Both the position numbers and the translations under genes were made by a program. Below, piece by piece: positions 16,788 to 25,179 of a DNA stretch of 64,000 nucleotides. Location of the stretch: positions 98,663-162,662 of the forward strand of contig NZ_JZEX01000108.1 of the NCBI RefSeq assembly GCF_000969415.1, given 5' to 3'. The first letter of the stretch is position 1, and each line of letters opens with the position of its first letter. Below the pieces are notes generated by a model. The model had not been told where the DNA came from and searched no databases. It saw only the letters and a program-made list of their open reading frames with translations. This DNA comes from Devosia geojensis. GTDB lineage: Bacteria; Pseudomonadota; Alphaproteobacteria; Rhizobiales; Devosiaceae.

Positions 16788-17802
16788 GGCGGATCCGCGG
16801 ATCGATGAAGGCATAGGAAATGTCCACCAGAAGGTTGGTGACGGCCACGCTCGAGGCGATGAGCAGGATGCAGGTGGAGACCGGCGCCATGTCGCTGGTG
16901 GTGATGGCGGTCACCGCGTAGCGCCCGAGACCCGGCCAGGCGAAGACCGTTTCCACCACGGCGGCGCCGGCCAGCACATTGCCGACGATGAAGCCGAGCG
17001 TGGTGACGATCGGCACGAGAGCCCCGCGCAGGGCATCGCCGAGCACCAGCTGCCGCGAGCGCAGCCCCAATGCGCGTCCGAATGTGATGTAGTCCTCTTT
17101 GAGGGATTGGCTCATTGCGGCTCGTGTGATGCGCGCGATCGGCGAAACCACCCCGAGCCCGAGGACGAAGGCCGGCAGCATGACTTGCCGCAGGGCCGCC
17201 AGTGCCACGTCGAAGCGCCCCGCGAGCACCGCGTCGATGGTATAGAATCCGGTGACGCCGGTAGGCGCGGTATAGAGCGCGGAAAGCCTGCCGATCGGAG
17301 ACGGGACCAGCCGAAGCTGGAAATAGAGGTAGAAGATCAGCACCACCCCCAGCCAGAAGGCCGGTATCGATTGTGCGGCGAGGTTGAACACGCGCACCAG
17401 ATGATCGATCCAGCTGCCGCGGTAGACCGCGCCCAGCATGCCGAGCGGCAATCCGACGAGAACGCCGAACGTGATCCCGAAGGTCGCGAGCTCCAGCGTC
17501 GCCGGAATGCGTAGCGCCAGATCCTGCCCGACGGTGTTGCCGGTGCCGAAGGATCGGCCGAAGTCCCCGCGGAAGACCGACTCCATGTAGCGCACGTACT
17601 GGACGACGAGCGGCTGATCGAGTCCCATCTGCCTGCGCATCTCGGCGCGCTGCTCGTTGGTGATGTCCGGATACCGGCTGGTCACCGGATCGGAGGGCAG
17701 GAGGTACGCCATCGAGAAGGCGACCGCGCTGACCCCGAAAAGGACGATCAGGCTGATCGCCAGCCGGCGCAGGATATAAAGGGTCAGGGGCGGCAAGCGC
17801 AT
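16771..17802 (-). CDS. ABC transporter permease, DppB type
   Basis: A 343-residue permease starting MRLPPLTLYILRRLAISLIV with a membrane helix, followed by LLPSDPVTSRYPD. The coupling loop includes EDYITFGRALGLRSRQ, and VETVFAWPGLGRYAV is the DppB C-terminal signature. It pairs with the downstream DppC-like protein. It begins 67 bases after the receptor gene, with a stable hairpin in between, which is a common arrangement for making more receptor than permease. Confidence 0.92.
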   Translation of the reverse strand: MRLPPLTLYILRRLAISLIVLFGVSAVAFSMAYLLPSDPVTSRYPDITNEQRAEMRRQMGLDQPLVVQYVRYMESVFRGDFGRSFGTGNTVGQDLALRIPATLELATFGITFGVLVGLPLGMLGAVYRGSWIDHLVRVFNLAAQSIPAFWLGVVLIFYLYFQLRLVPSPIGRLSALYTAPTGVTGFYTIDAVLAGRFDVALAALRQVMLPAFVLGLGVVSPIARITRAAMSQSLKEDYITFGRALGLRSRQLVLGDALRGALVPIVTTLGFIVGNVLAGAAVVETVFAWPGLGRYAVTAITTSDMAPVSTCILLIASSVAVTNLLVDISYAFIDPRIRHEYAR

Positions 17803-17822
17803 CGGCAGTCTCCGGGCTGAGG

Positions 17823-17849
17823 GGCCGCGCCGAAGGAGCCGGCGCGGCC
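17823..17849. terminator. Intercistronic hairpin (partial terminator or mRNA stabiliser)
   Basis: GGCCGCGCC and its exact reverse complement GGCGCGGCC flank a nine-base loop, in the gap between the receptor gene (ends at 17870) and the DppB-like gene (starts at 17802). Such hairpins after binding-protein genes usually reduce read-through or protect the upstream mRNA. There is no T-run. Confidence 0.6.
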
Positions 17850-17869
17850 TCGCACGTCTTGGAAGGACG

Positions 17870-19498
17870 TCAGCTGCAGGGGCGCAGCCAGGAGAAGGCT
17901 ATGGTGCCCCATGGGAACTTGTTGACGTTGCAGATCTGGCTGGAGACAGCGGCGTTCCAGTTCACCTGGTAAAGGGGCGCGGCCATGCGCTCGCCGTTGA
18001 GAATGCCCAGCACCTCGTCCTGCAGCACCATGTATTCGGCTTCGTTCTCCTGCGGGATCAGCAGGGCGTCGAGCACGTCCTTGTCGAGCGTTTCGTTGGA
18101 GTACTGGATGTGGTTGGTCGCGCTGTCGGTGCGGTACATCCAATAGGCCCAGTACATGAAGTCGTTCCACCAGGGTCCCATCGAATGGATGGAGACCTCG
18201 AGTTCGCGTCGCCCCCAGGCGATATCGTCGAAGGCGTTCTGGGTGAGCGGGCGGATCTGCATGTCGATGCCGATCTCGCGCAGCGCATCCTGGATGATGA
18301 CGCCGGCGGCCATGTTGGTCGAACCGTTGACCACCGGCACGTCGAACGAAGGCACGTTGCCGGCATATTTGCTTTCGGAGACGAGTTGCTTTGCCGCCTC
18401 GATGTCGGTGGTGAAGAGCTCGTCGGGTTCGTAGCCCGGCGTATTGACGCCGACGAGGTTCTGCACGGGCGTGCAGAAGTTGCGGCAGACCTCGGTCACC
18501 AGACGTTCATAGGGCACGGCCTTGATAACTGCCTCGCGGATTTTCGGGTCATCGAAGGGCGGCACGTCCGGCTTCCAGCGCAGGACAGCCACATCCTGCT
18601 GCGAGGGCACGCTGAATACCTTGGCATTGGGTGAGTTCTGGAGGACCGAGTACTCGTTGGGAGTCATGAATGCGAAGTGGGCTTCTCCGCTCTCGAGCAG
18701 CAGCATGCGCGTCTGCACGTCAGGTACGACCCGGAACATGACTTCCGAATAGTAGGGTTTGGCTTCACCCCAGTAGTCCTTGTTGGCGACGGCGATGATG
18801 TATTCCCCGCTCTGGCGCTCGCCGAGCATATAAGGACCGGAACCCATGGCGTTGGACTTGATCCAGTCCACGCACCACTCGTCTGCCTCGGTCCGTCCCG
18901 CTTCGCAGGCGGCCTTGGACATCACGGTCAGCGACATCGAGGCGAAGTTGCGAAGCGAATAGCGGCCCAGGCCGTCGGGGTAGGTGATCTCGATGGTCTG
19001 GGGATCGACAATCCTCATCTGGTCGACCTCGAAGATGCCGCCGGTTTCGATCTGCGTCGTGCCCCAGCCCATGCGGCCCACCAGCGCGCGCTCGATCGAC
19101 CAGAAGACGTCTTCCGCCGTCACCGGCGAGCCGTCCCAGAACTTGGCGTCGGGATCGAGATGGAAGGTCAGGACCTTGTTGTCCTCGGAAATCTCCCAGG
19201 AGTCGGCGAGCCGCGGTACGATCCTGGTCTGGTCGGCGATGCCGGTTTCAGGGTCGATCTCGTAGGTGACGAGGGTGTCGAACATCTCCATCGCCAATTG
19301 CCCGACGAACGCCGAGGTGTTCTGCGGGTCGAGCGTGGCCGGATATTCGTGGTGCAGGTAGATGAGGCGCGGTCCGGCTCCCACTTCGTCGGGACTGAGT
19401 GGAGCAGGCGCGAATGCGGACTGTGCCAGGGCCGGTCCACTGAATATGGATGCGGCCAGAAGAGCTGCCAGCGGCGGCAGGAAACGGGATCGGTGCAT
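17870..19498 (-). CDS. ABC transporter substrate-binding protein, family 5
   Basis: A 542-residue periplasmic receptor. A signal peptide of about 26 residues ends GPALAQ. The mature chain has DPQNTSAFVGQLAMEMFDTL, LADSWEISEDNKVLTFHLD, VTAEDVFWSIERAL and GSGPYMLGERQSGEY, all typical of SBP_bac_5. Two ATGs are possible; GGAAG is six bases from the one at 19498 and touches the one at 19504, so 19498 is preferred. The C-terminus contains two cysteine pairs, CRNFC and a C...C in the last 25 residues, that could form disulfides. It heads the minus-strand operon. The ligand is presumably the cyclic compound acted on by the three downstream hydrolases. Confidence 0.92.
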   Translation of the reverse strand: MHRSRFLPPLAALLAASIFSGPALAQSAFAPAPLSPDEVGAGPRLIYLHHEYPATLDPQNTSAFVGQLAMEMFDTLVTYEIDPETGIADQTRIVPRLADSWEISEDNKVLTFHLDPDAKFWDGSPVTAEDVFWSIERALVGRMGWGTTQIETGGIFEVDQMRIVDPQTIEITYPDGLGRYSLRNFASMSLTVMSKAACEAGRTEADEWCVDWIKSNAMGSGPYMLGERQSGEYIIAVANKDYWGEAKPYYSEVMFRVVPDVQTRMLLLESGEAHFAFMTPNEYSVLQNSPNAKVFSVPSQQDVAVLRWKPDVPPFDDPKIREAVIKAVPYERLVTEVCRNFCTPVQNLVGVNTPGYEPDELFTTDIEAAKQLVSESKYAGNVPSFDVPVVNGSTNMAAGVIIQDALREIGIDMQIRPLTQNAFDDIAWGRRELEVSIHSMGPWWNDFMYWAYWMYRTDSATNHIQYSNETLDKDVLDALLIPQENEAEYMVLQDEVLGILNGERMAAPLYQVNWNAAVSSQICNVNKFPWGTIAFSWLRPCS

Positions 19499-19622
19499 TG
19501 CCATCTTCCATCGTCTGAACGGCCGAAAACCAAGTGGGAACGCTCTTGGGCGTCGGTCCTGGGGCGTAGAGGATGGTGGAGGGACGGCGTCCGCGCGCCT
19601 AGTTCAACTTCGGCGCAATCGC

Positions 19623-19638
19623 CGATACGATTGTATCG
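19623..19638. promoter_or_regulatory. Inverted repeat CGATAC-N4-GTATCG upstream of the operon
   Basis: A perfect 6+6 inverted repeat with a GATT spacer lies 125 bases upstream of the receptor ATG at 19498. It is the clearest dyad in the 269-base gap between the receptor and the alcohol dehydrogenase gene. It could be an operator for the operon, perhaps for the response regulator encoded in it; no evidence links it to a specific protein. Confidence 0.4.
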
Positions 19639-19698
19639 AATGGCGGGGCGGGCCAGCATCGGATAATGCCTGCTGACGGCCGGGAAGTCGATAGCCAC

Positions 19699-19731
19699 GG
19701 AGCCGCCCCGGCGATTTACCGCGGCGGCTCC
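19699..19731. terminator. Hairpin terminator downstream of the alcohol dehydrogenase gene
   Basis: GGAGCCGCC and its exact reverse complement GGCGGCTCC enclose a 15-base loop, 36 bases after the dehydrogenase stop codon. It separates the dehydrogenase transcript from the cyclic-amide operon. Confidence 0.65.
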
Positions 19732-19767
19732 ATGTCATGATTCTAGAACTTCATGCAGTGCGTGAGG

Positions 19768-20784
19768 TTATACGCGCAGCAGCGTCTTGATGGCGCGCCG
19801 TTCGTCCATGGCGCGGTAGCCTTCGGCCACCTCCGCCAGCGGCAGCTCCAGGTCGAAGACCTTGCCGGGATTGATCTTGCGCGTAAGGACGAGGTCCATG
19901 AGGTGCGGCAGGAAGCGGCGTACCGGGGCAGGGCCGCCCAACAGGTTCTTCTGCGAAAAGAACAGGAACTCGCCGTCGAGCTCGACGCCGTGCGGCACGC
20001 CGACGAATCCGATCGATCCGCCCGGCCGGGCGCAGTTGATCGCCTGCAGCATGGATTCATTCGTGCCGACGCATTCGAGCACCGAGTCGGCGCCGACGTT
20101 CCCGGTCAGCTCCCTGATGCGGGCAACGCCAGCTTCGCCCCGCTCGGTGACGATATCGGTGGCGCCATATTCGAGAGCCAGCTCCTGGCGCGCCTTGTGG
20201 CGGCTCATGGCGATGATGCGCTCTGCGCCCATCTGCTTGGCCGAGAGCACGCCCATGAGGCCCACGGCGCCATCGCCGACCACGGCAACCGTCGAGCCGG
20301 GCTGCACGCGGGCGGCATCGGCAGCGAACCAGCCGGTGCCCAATACGTCGGAGACCGCGAGCAGGCTCGGGATCAGGTCTTCGGCAGGCATCTCGGCGGT
20401 TGCCACCAGCGTGCCGTCGGCATTGGGGACGCGGGCATAGGGCGCCTGCGCGCCCGACATGAACTCGCGATGCTCGCACGATGACTGGAAGCCGCGCCGG
20501 CAGTGCGGGCAGGTGTTGTCGGACGTCGCGAACGAGCCGACCACGAACTGGCCGGGCTTGACGGTCTTGACCTCGCTGCCGACCTCGACGACCACGCCGC
20601 AGTATTCATGGCCCATGTGCTGGGGGTCATTGACGGGCTGAAGCCCGCGATAGGGCCAGAGGTCCGAACCACAGATGCAGGTGGCCGAGAGCTTGATGAT
20701 GGCGTCGGTCGGCTCAAGGATCTCTGGCTCCGCGACGTCCTCGAAGCGAACGTCACCGGGAGCGTGCAGTACGGTAGCGCGCAT
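19768..20784 (-). CDS. Zinc-dependent alcohol dehydrogenase, MDR family
   Basis: A 338-residue medium-chain dehydrogenase. The catalytic zinc site is suggested by CICGSD (Cys near residue 37) and GHEYCG (His near 58), and the lobe around CPHCRRGFQSSC carries three cysteines where relatives hold a structural zinc. The Rossmann fold is marked by VVGDGAVGLMG near residue 168. GGAG lies six bases before the ATG. It probably oxidises an alcohol or reduces an aldehyde with NAD(P). It is bounded by a terminator and a 226-base upstream gap, so it is likely a single-gene unit. Substrate unknown. Confidence 0.88.
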   Translation of the reverse strand: MRATVLHAPGDVRFEDVAEPEILEPTDAIIKLSATCICGSDLWPYRGLQPVNDPQHMGHEYCGVVVEVGSEVKTVKPGQFVVGSFATSDNTCPHCRRGFQSSCEHREFMSGAQAPYARVPNADGTLVATAEMPAEDLIPSLLAVSDVLGTGWFAADAARVQPGSTVAVVGDGAVGLMGVLSAKQMGAERIIAMSRHKARQELALEYGATDIVTERGEAGVARIRELTGNVGADSVLECVGTNESMLQAINCARPGGSIGFVGVPHGVELDGEFLFFSQKNLLGGPAPVRRFLPHLMDLVLTRKINPGKVFDLELPLAEVAEGYRAMDERRAIKTLLRV

Positions 20785-21010
20785 TTTATACTCCAGTTAT
20801 CTCGAAACCATGGGGCGATCTTGATGGAAGCGCCCCGTACGCCCGGGTTCTCCTGCTCATGATGAGCGCGGGTCGTGGGCAGGCCTAAATCGAGTAGGGT
20901 GTGACTGTTCAGGTTTTCAGCCAGTCTCGAAACAGGAATTCGCTCTTCGTGGCTGTCGAAGATGCGAAGCAGCATCTTCAGTAATTCTCTCATCTCCGCG
21001 GATTTTCTAT

Positions 21011-21478
21011 TTAGAGAGCTTCAATTCGAAGCGGGAACTCGCCGCGGGTGAGCAAAGGTTCGAAGCCGTCGTCGAGCCGCCCGAGACGGATGAGGCCGCT
21101 GGACCAGCGGTAGCCGGCATAGAACAGGGCGAGGTTGCCCCACGGCGCGAAATAGCAGAGATCTCCGGGTTGCTCGTTGCCGAACGGTCCGCTGCTTTCC
21201 TCGGTGAGCTTGCGCGGCAGGTAGGCGATTTTCTCGTTGTTGGCGTAGTTGTCGATCGTCAGGTCCAGCGGCAGCATGGAATGGAAGTCGCGGGCCGAAG
21301 GATTGTCATAGAGGGTAGCGGTCATCGTCTGGCCGTTGAACGTCAGGCGCACTCTCATGTGTGTCGGCTCCTGGCTGGCCGGATCGCTATCCTGCTGCCC
21401 GTGGGCCAGCCCCTGTCCCACCGCTGCGGCGATGGCGGCACCGAGCAACAGGCGTCGATTGATGGACCGTTCTCTCAC
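21011..21478 (-). CDS. Tat-exported cyclophilin-like domain protein
   Basis: A 155-residue protein starting at a GTG preceded by AAGGA seven bases upstream. The N-terminus RERSINRRLLLGAAIAAAVG is a twin-arginine-type signal with the RR pair, a hydrophobic core and AHG before the mature part. The mature part (about 40-155) has MRVRLTFNGQTMTATLYDNP, then FHSMLPLDLTIDNYANNEKI and GDLCYFAPWGNLALFY, as in the small bacterial cyclophilin-like family (Cyclophil_like2). These lack an established isomerase role, so the function is open. A match to the motif shared by the exopolysaccharide promoters lies about 125 bases upstream. Confidence 0.75.
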   Translation of the reverse strand: MRERSINRRLLLGAAIAAAVGQGLAHGQQDSDPASQEPTHMRVRLTFNGQTMTATLYDNPSARDFHSMLPLDLTIDNYANNEKIAYLPRKLTEESSGPFGNEQPGDLCYFAPWGNLALFYAGYRWSSGLIRLGRLDDGFEPLLTRGEFPLRIEAL

Positions 21479-21601
21479 GGAAGATTCCTTGACCTGATCT
21501 CCATGCGACGAACGCCGGGAGCGAAAAACGCGGGGGATGGTGAGGGTTGAGGAGACGATATAAGCCATGGGCGCTCACCGGATTAGCCGGTGCAATTCGC
21601 T

Positions 21602-21617
21602 TGGACCTATCGATCTC
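21602..21617 (-). promoter_or_regulatory. Candidate exopolysaccharide-regulon box E
   Basis: Read on the minus strand, GAGATCGATAGGTCCA matches the box at 33168-33183 in 12 of 16 positions. It lies 124 bases upstream of the cyclophilin-like gene, oriented toward it, in the 252-base gap after rmlA. A related AGTCGATTAATA lies next to it at 21621-21632. Confidence 0.35.
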
Positions 21618-21730
21618 TGATATTAATCGACTGAGTGGTGGCAACCTTCGGGGGAGGCAGGAGCGGTCAGCCTCAAGGACTAGCAGGTCCGGCACGAGGC
21701 GGAGAGCGAGCTCGGCGAGGCTGTCCCTAC

Positions 21731-22618
21731 CTAAAAGAGGGCCTCTTCCATACCGGTCATGAGTACCTTCGCAAGGTAGGCGCCGTAGCGGCTCTTGCCC
21801 ATGTTCGCGGCCAGATCGGCGAGCTGGTTGCGGCCGATATAGCCCATGCGGAAAGCGACTTCCTCCGGGCAGGCGATCTTGACGCTCTGGCGCTTTTCCA
21901 GGGTGCCGACGAACTCGGCGGCATCGAGCAGGCTTTCGGGCGTCCCCGTATCGAGCCAGGCGAACCCGCGCCCCAGCAGCTCGACCGAGAGCTGCCCGCG
22001 TTCCAGATAGACACGGTTGACGTCGGTTATTTCGAGCTCGCCGCGCGCGGACGGCTTGAGGTTGGCGGCGATGTCCACGACCTGCTCGTCGTAGAAATAG
22101 AGCCCGGTGACTGCCCAGTCCGACTTGGGGCGCTGCGGTTTTTCCTCGATCGAGACCGCCCGCATGTCCCTGTCGAACTCCACGACGCCATAGCGCTCGG
22201 GGTCGGCGACCTGATAGGCGAAAACCGTAGCTCCGGACTTTCGGCGGGCCGCCGACTGCAGGCTGGTGGACAGCCCGTTGCCGTAGAAGATGTTGTCCCC
22301 GAGCACGAGAGCCGAAGGCTCACCTGCGACGAAATCGGCGCCTATGATGAACGCCTCGGCCAATCCGTTGGGACGCGGCTGCACCGCATAGCTCAGCGAT
22401 ATTCCCCAGTTCGAGCCGTCCCCGAGCAGGTCCATGAAGGCATCCTGATCCTTCGGTGTGGTGATGACGAGGATGTCGCTGATGCCGGCCAGCATCAGCG
22501 TGGTCAGCGGATAGTAGATCATCGGCTTGTCATAGACCGGCATCAGCTGCTTCGAGACTGCCCGGGTGATGGGATGAAGACGGGTGCCGTTGCCGCCGGC
22601 CAGAATGATGCCCTTCAT
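21731..22618 (-). CDS. rmlA: Glucose-1-phosphate thymidylyltransferase
   Basis: A 295-residue nucleotidyltransferase, the usual length for RmlA/RfbA. It makes dTDP-glucose from dTTP and glucose-1-phosphate, the first step to dTDP-L-rhamnose. The N-terminus [20 protein letters not shown] holds the nucleotide loop GGxGTR, followed by [27 protein letters not shown] supplies the metal-binding Asp, and EEKPQRPKS and [10 protein letters not shown] are also family signatures. It is the last gene of the rmlC-rmlB-rmlD-rmlA run; its ATG follows the rmlD TAA directly. Confidence 0.97.
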   Translation of the reverse strand: MKGIILAGGNGTRLHPITRAVSKQLMPVYDKPMIYYPLTTLMLAGISDILVITTPKDQDAFMDLLGDGSNWGISLSYAVQPRPNGLAEAFIIGADFVAGEPSALVLGDNIFYGNGLSTSLQSAARRKSGATVFAYQVADPERYGVVEFDRDMRAVSIEEKPQRPKSDWAVTGLYFYDEQVVDIAANLKPSARGELEITDVNRVYLERGQLSVELLGRGFAWLDTGTPESLLDAAEFVGTLEKRQSVKIACPEEVAFRMGYIGRNQLADLAANMGKSRYGAYLAKVLMTGMEEALF

Positions 22619-23524
22619 TTACGCGTCCTCTTCCAGCAGTGTGTCGGCGGCAATGAGCCACCGCACGACGGTGTTCGTCGATTGGTGCCAGTCGGGGAGG
22701 TACACTCCGTGGACCCGGCCGAGTTTGGCGTTGGACAGGATGGAGTTCGCCGGGCGGTGTGCGGCGGTCGGATAGTCGGATGACGCGATGCGCTCGATCG
22801 CGGCGCCGGGACCGCCATGACGGCCCGCGGCCGCAACGATCTCGGCAGCGAAATCGGCCCAGCTCGCGATGCCAGCGCCGGTCATGTGGAAGGTGCCGCG
22901 CAGGTCCTCCTCCCGTGGGCGTTGCAGCAGGTTGCGCGCGACGGCAAGGACGCCGTCGGCAAGATCGAGGGCGGAGGTCGGCGAACCCACCTGGTCGCAT
23001 ACGACCCGCAACGTCGGGCGGTCCTTTGCCAGCCGCAGCATGGTCTTGAGGAAGTTCCTGCCGAATGGCGAATAGACCCATGCCGTCCGTAGAATAGCGT
23101 GGTTTGCGGTTGTCGCCCGAACCACCCGTTCGCCGGCCAGCTTCGATGCGCCATAGACGCCGAGCGGAAGCGGCGGGTCGTCTTCGTCGTACGGTTCGCT
23201 CTTGGTGCCTTCGAACACGTAGTCGGTGGAGATGTGGATGAGGGGGATACCCAGGGCCGCGACCGATTGCGCCACGGCCGCGGCGCCCTCCCGGTTGACG
23301 GCGTAGGCGAGGTCCGGCTCGCTCTCGGCCCTATCGACGCCGGTATAGGCGGCGGCCGAAATCACCAGATCCGGCGCGACGGCCTGCAGGCACCGGTACA
23401 CCGTTTCGGGCTGCGTCAGGTCAAGATCCGGCCGGCCGCAGGGTATGATCGCCATGTCATGCGGCGCGCGTTCACTGAGCGCCATCGCCAGTTGCCCCTG
23501 TCGTCCGGTGACTGCGATCCGCAT
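22619..23524 (-). CDS. rmlD: dTDP-4-dehydrorhamnose reductase
   Basis: A 301-residue short-chain reductase that reduces dTDP-4-dehydro-L-rhamnose to dTDP-L-rhamnose. The N-terminus [16 protein letters not shown] has the RmlD glycine motif. ISAAAYTGVDRAESEPDLAY, ISTDYVFEGTKSEPYDEDD and YGASKLAGE (the catalytic YxxxK) follow in the expected order. The ATG overlaps the rmlB stop as TGATG. Confidence 0.96.
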   Translation of the reverse strand: MRIAVTGRQGQLAMALSERAPHDMAIIPCGRPDLDLTQPETVYRCLQAVAPDLVISAAAYTGVDRAESEPDLAYAVNREGAAAVAQSVAALGIPLIHISTDYVFEGTKSEPYDEDDPPLPLGVYGASKLAGERVVRATTANHAILRTAWVYSPFGRNFLKTMLRLAKDRPTLRVVCDQVGSPTSALDLADGVLAVARNLLQRPREEDLRGTFHMTGAGIASWADFAAEIVAAAGRHGGPGAAIERIASSDYPTAAHRPANSILSNAKLGRVHGVYLPDWHQSTNTVVRWLIAADTLLEEDA

Positions 23525-24597
23525 CACGGCACCGCCACCAGCGACGGCTGGGACAACAATCCGAGGCGCTGCCGGTCGTAGCGGACCCTCAGGGGATCCC
23601 ACCACCAGCTGTTGCCCAGATACCATTCCACCGTGCGCTCGATGCCGCTGTCGAAGCTCTCCTCCGCCCGCCAGCCGAGTTCCGTCTCGAGCTTGGTGGC
23701 ATCGATGGCGTAGCGCGCATCGTGCCCCGGGCGGTTGGCGACGAAGGTGATGCGCTCGCTGTGGGACCGGCCGTTGGGGGCCAGCGCGTCGAGCACGTCG
23801 CAGATCCTGCGGACGACGTCGATGTTGCGCCGCTCGTTGCGCCCGCCGATATTGTAGGTTTCTCCGACGCGCCCCCGCTCGATGACCATGTCGAGCGCGC
23901 GGACATGATCGTCGACGAACAGCCAGTCGCGCACGTTCTCGCCGCGCCCGTAGACCGGCAGCGCCCGTCCTTCCATTGCGTTGAGGATGGTCAGGGGGAT
24001 GAGCTTTTCGGGAAACTGGTAGGGCCCGTAGTTGTTCGAGCAGTTGGAAACGATAATCGGCAGGCCGTAGGTGCGCGCCCAGGCCCGCGCGAGATGGTCG
24101 GAAGCCGCCTTGCTGGCGGAATAGGGGGAGCTCGGATCGTAGGCCGTCCGCTCCGAGAAAAGGCCATCTGCGCCAAGCGAGCCGTAGACCTCGTCGGTTG
24201 AAACATGAAGGACCCGGAACTGCTCCTGCTCGGCCGGCGTGAGCCCCGCATGGTATTCGCGTGCGACGTCCAGCAGCACGAAGGTGCCGAGGACGTTGGT
24301 ACGCAAGAAGTCCTCGGCATGAGAGATCGAACGGTCCACATGGCTTTCGGCGGCCAGGTGCATGACGCGCTGCGGCCGAAAGCTCTCGAACGCTGCCGCC
24401 ATGGCGGACCGGTCCCCGATGTCGGCCTTGAGGAAACGATAGTTGCGACGCCCCCTGACGCTCGCGAGGGATGCGAGGTTCCCCGCATAGGTCAGCTTGT
24501 CGACGTTGAGCACCTCGTAGCCCTGCTCGAGAACGAGCCGGCGGACCAGTGCCGAACCGATGAACCCCGCGCCGCCGGTGATGAGGACACGCATCAT
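23524..24597 (-). CDS. rmlB: dTDP-glucose 4,6-dehydratase
   Basis: A 357-residue extended short-chain dehydrogenase/reductase. [20 protein letters not shown] is the NAD-binding start, [13 protein letters not shown] and [10 protein letters not shown] are RmlB signatures, and [11 protein letters not shown] gives the catalytic Yxxx[17 protein letters not shown] is the substrate loop. It converts dTDP-glucose to the 4-keto-6-deoxy intermediate, which can also feed 6-deoxy-amino sugars made by the enzymes at 38025-43571. Two consecutive ATGs (24597, 24594) overlap the rmlC stop. Confidence 0.97.
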   Translation of the reverse strand: MMRVLITGGAGFIGSALVRRLVLEQGYEVLNVDKLTYAGNLASLASVRGRRNYRFLKADIGDRSAMAAAFESFRPQRVMHLAAESHVDRSISHAEDFLRTNVLGTFVLLDVAREYHAGLTPAEQEQFRVLHVSTDEVYGSLGADGLFSERTAYDPSSPYSASKAASDHLARAWARTYGLPIIVSNCSNNYGPYQFPEKLIPLTILNAMEGRALPVYGRGENVRDWLFVDDHVRALDMVIERGRVGETYNIGGRNERRNIDVVRRICDVLDALAPNGRSHSERITFVANRPGHDARYAIDATKLETELGWRAEESFDSGIERTVEWYLGNSWWWDPLRVRYDRQRLGLLSQPSLVAVP

Positions 24598-25166
24598 CCA
24601 CGCTCCATCGCGGCGTCGAGGGAAGTGACCAGCTCCCGCAGGCGCGGATGCCTGCGGTCCTTGGGCGAAAGCAGGCCGGAATCGGCGATGCTGGGCCAGG
24701 CGATGCCGATATCGGGGTCGTCCCAGGCGGCGCCCGCATCGTGGGAGGGACTGTAGTATTGCGTGACCTTGTAGCTGACGAGGGTATCGGGCGTCAGCGT
24801 GCAGAAGCCGTGCAGGAATCCCGGCGGCACCCAGAGCTGGTTGCCGGCCTCGGCTGTCAATGTCAGGCCGAGCCACCTGCCGTAGCTCGGCGAGCCCTCG
24901 CGGATGTCGACGGCGACATCGAAGATGGCGCCCGAAAGGCAGCGCACCAGCTTGCCCTGTTCAAAGGGGGCCGTCTGGAAATGCAGGCCCCGCACCGTGC
25001 CCGGCGCCCGGCTGAGCGACTGGTTCTCCTGCACGAAGGTTACCCGCGCCACCTCGTCCCGGAACCATCGGTCGCGGAACGTTTCGGAAAAGTACCCCCG
25101 GTCGTCCACGTGCCTGTCTGGGGTGATTTCGACGACCCCCGCGAGGGGCAAGGCATTCGCTTTCAT
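24594..25166 (-). CDS. rmlC: dTDP-4-dehydrorhamnose 3,5-epimerase
   Basis: A 190-residue cupin. [15 protein letters not shown] and [20 protein letters not shown] hold the substrate-binding and catalytic His region, [17 protein letters not shown] follows, and the [11 protein letters not shown] loop is typical. It inverts C3 and C5 of the 4-keto sugar. The second of two in-frame ATGs (25166) has GGGAG eight bases upstream and is preferred over 25172. Confidence 0.96.
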   Translation of the reverse strand: MKANALPLAGVVEITPDRHVDDRGYFSETFRDRWFRDEVARVTFVQENQSLSRAPGTVRGLHFQTAPFEQGKLVRCLSGAIFDVAVDIREGSPSYGRWLGLTLTAEAGNQLWVPPGFLHGFCTLTPDTLVSYKVTQYYSPSHDAGAAWDDPDIGIAWPSIADSGLLSPKDRRHPRLRELVTSLDAAMERG

Positions 25167-25179
25167 GACCATTACTCCC

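Noticed and set aside
20790..20993. A minus-strand reading frame whose first 50 residues (RIPVSRLAENLN, LLDLGLP) faintly resemble DUF1127 small proteins
   Set aside because: It has no stop codon before the alcohol dehydrogenase gene, its ribosome binding site touches the ATG, and it would overlap the real gene. At most a decayed remnant.
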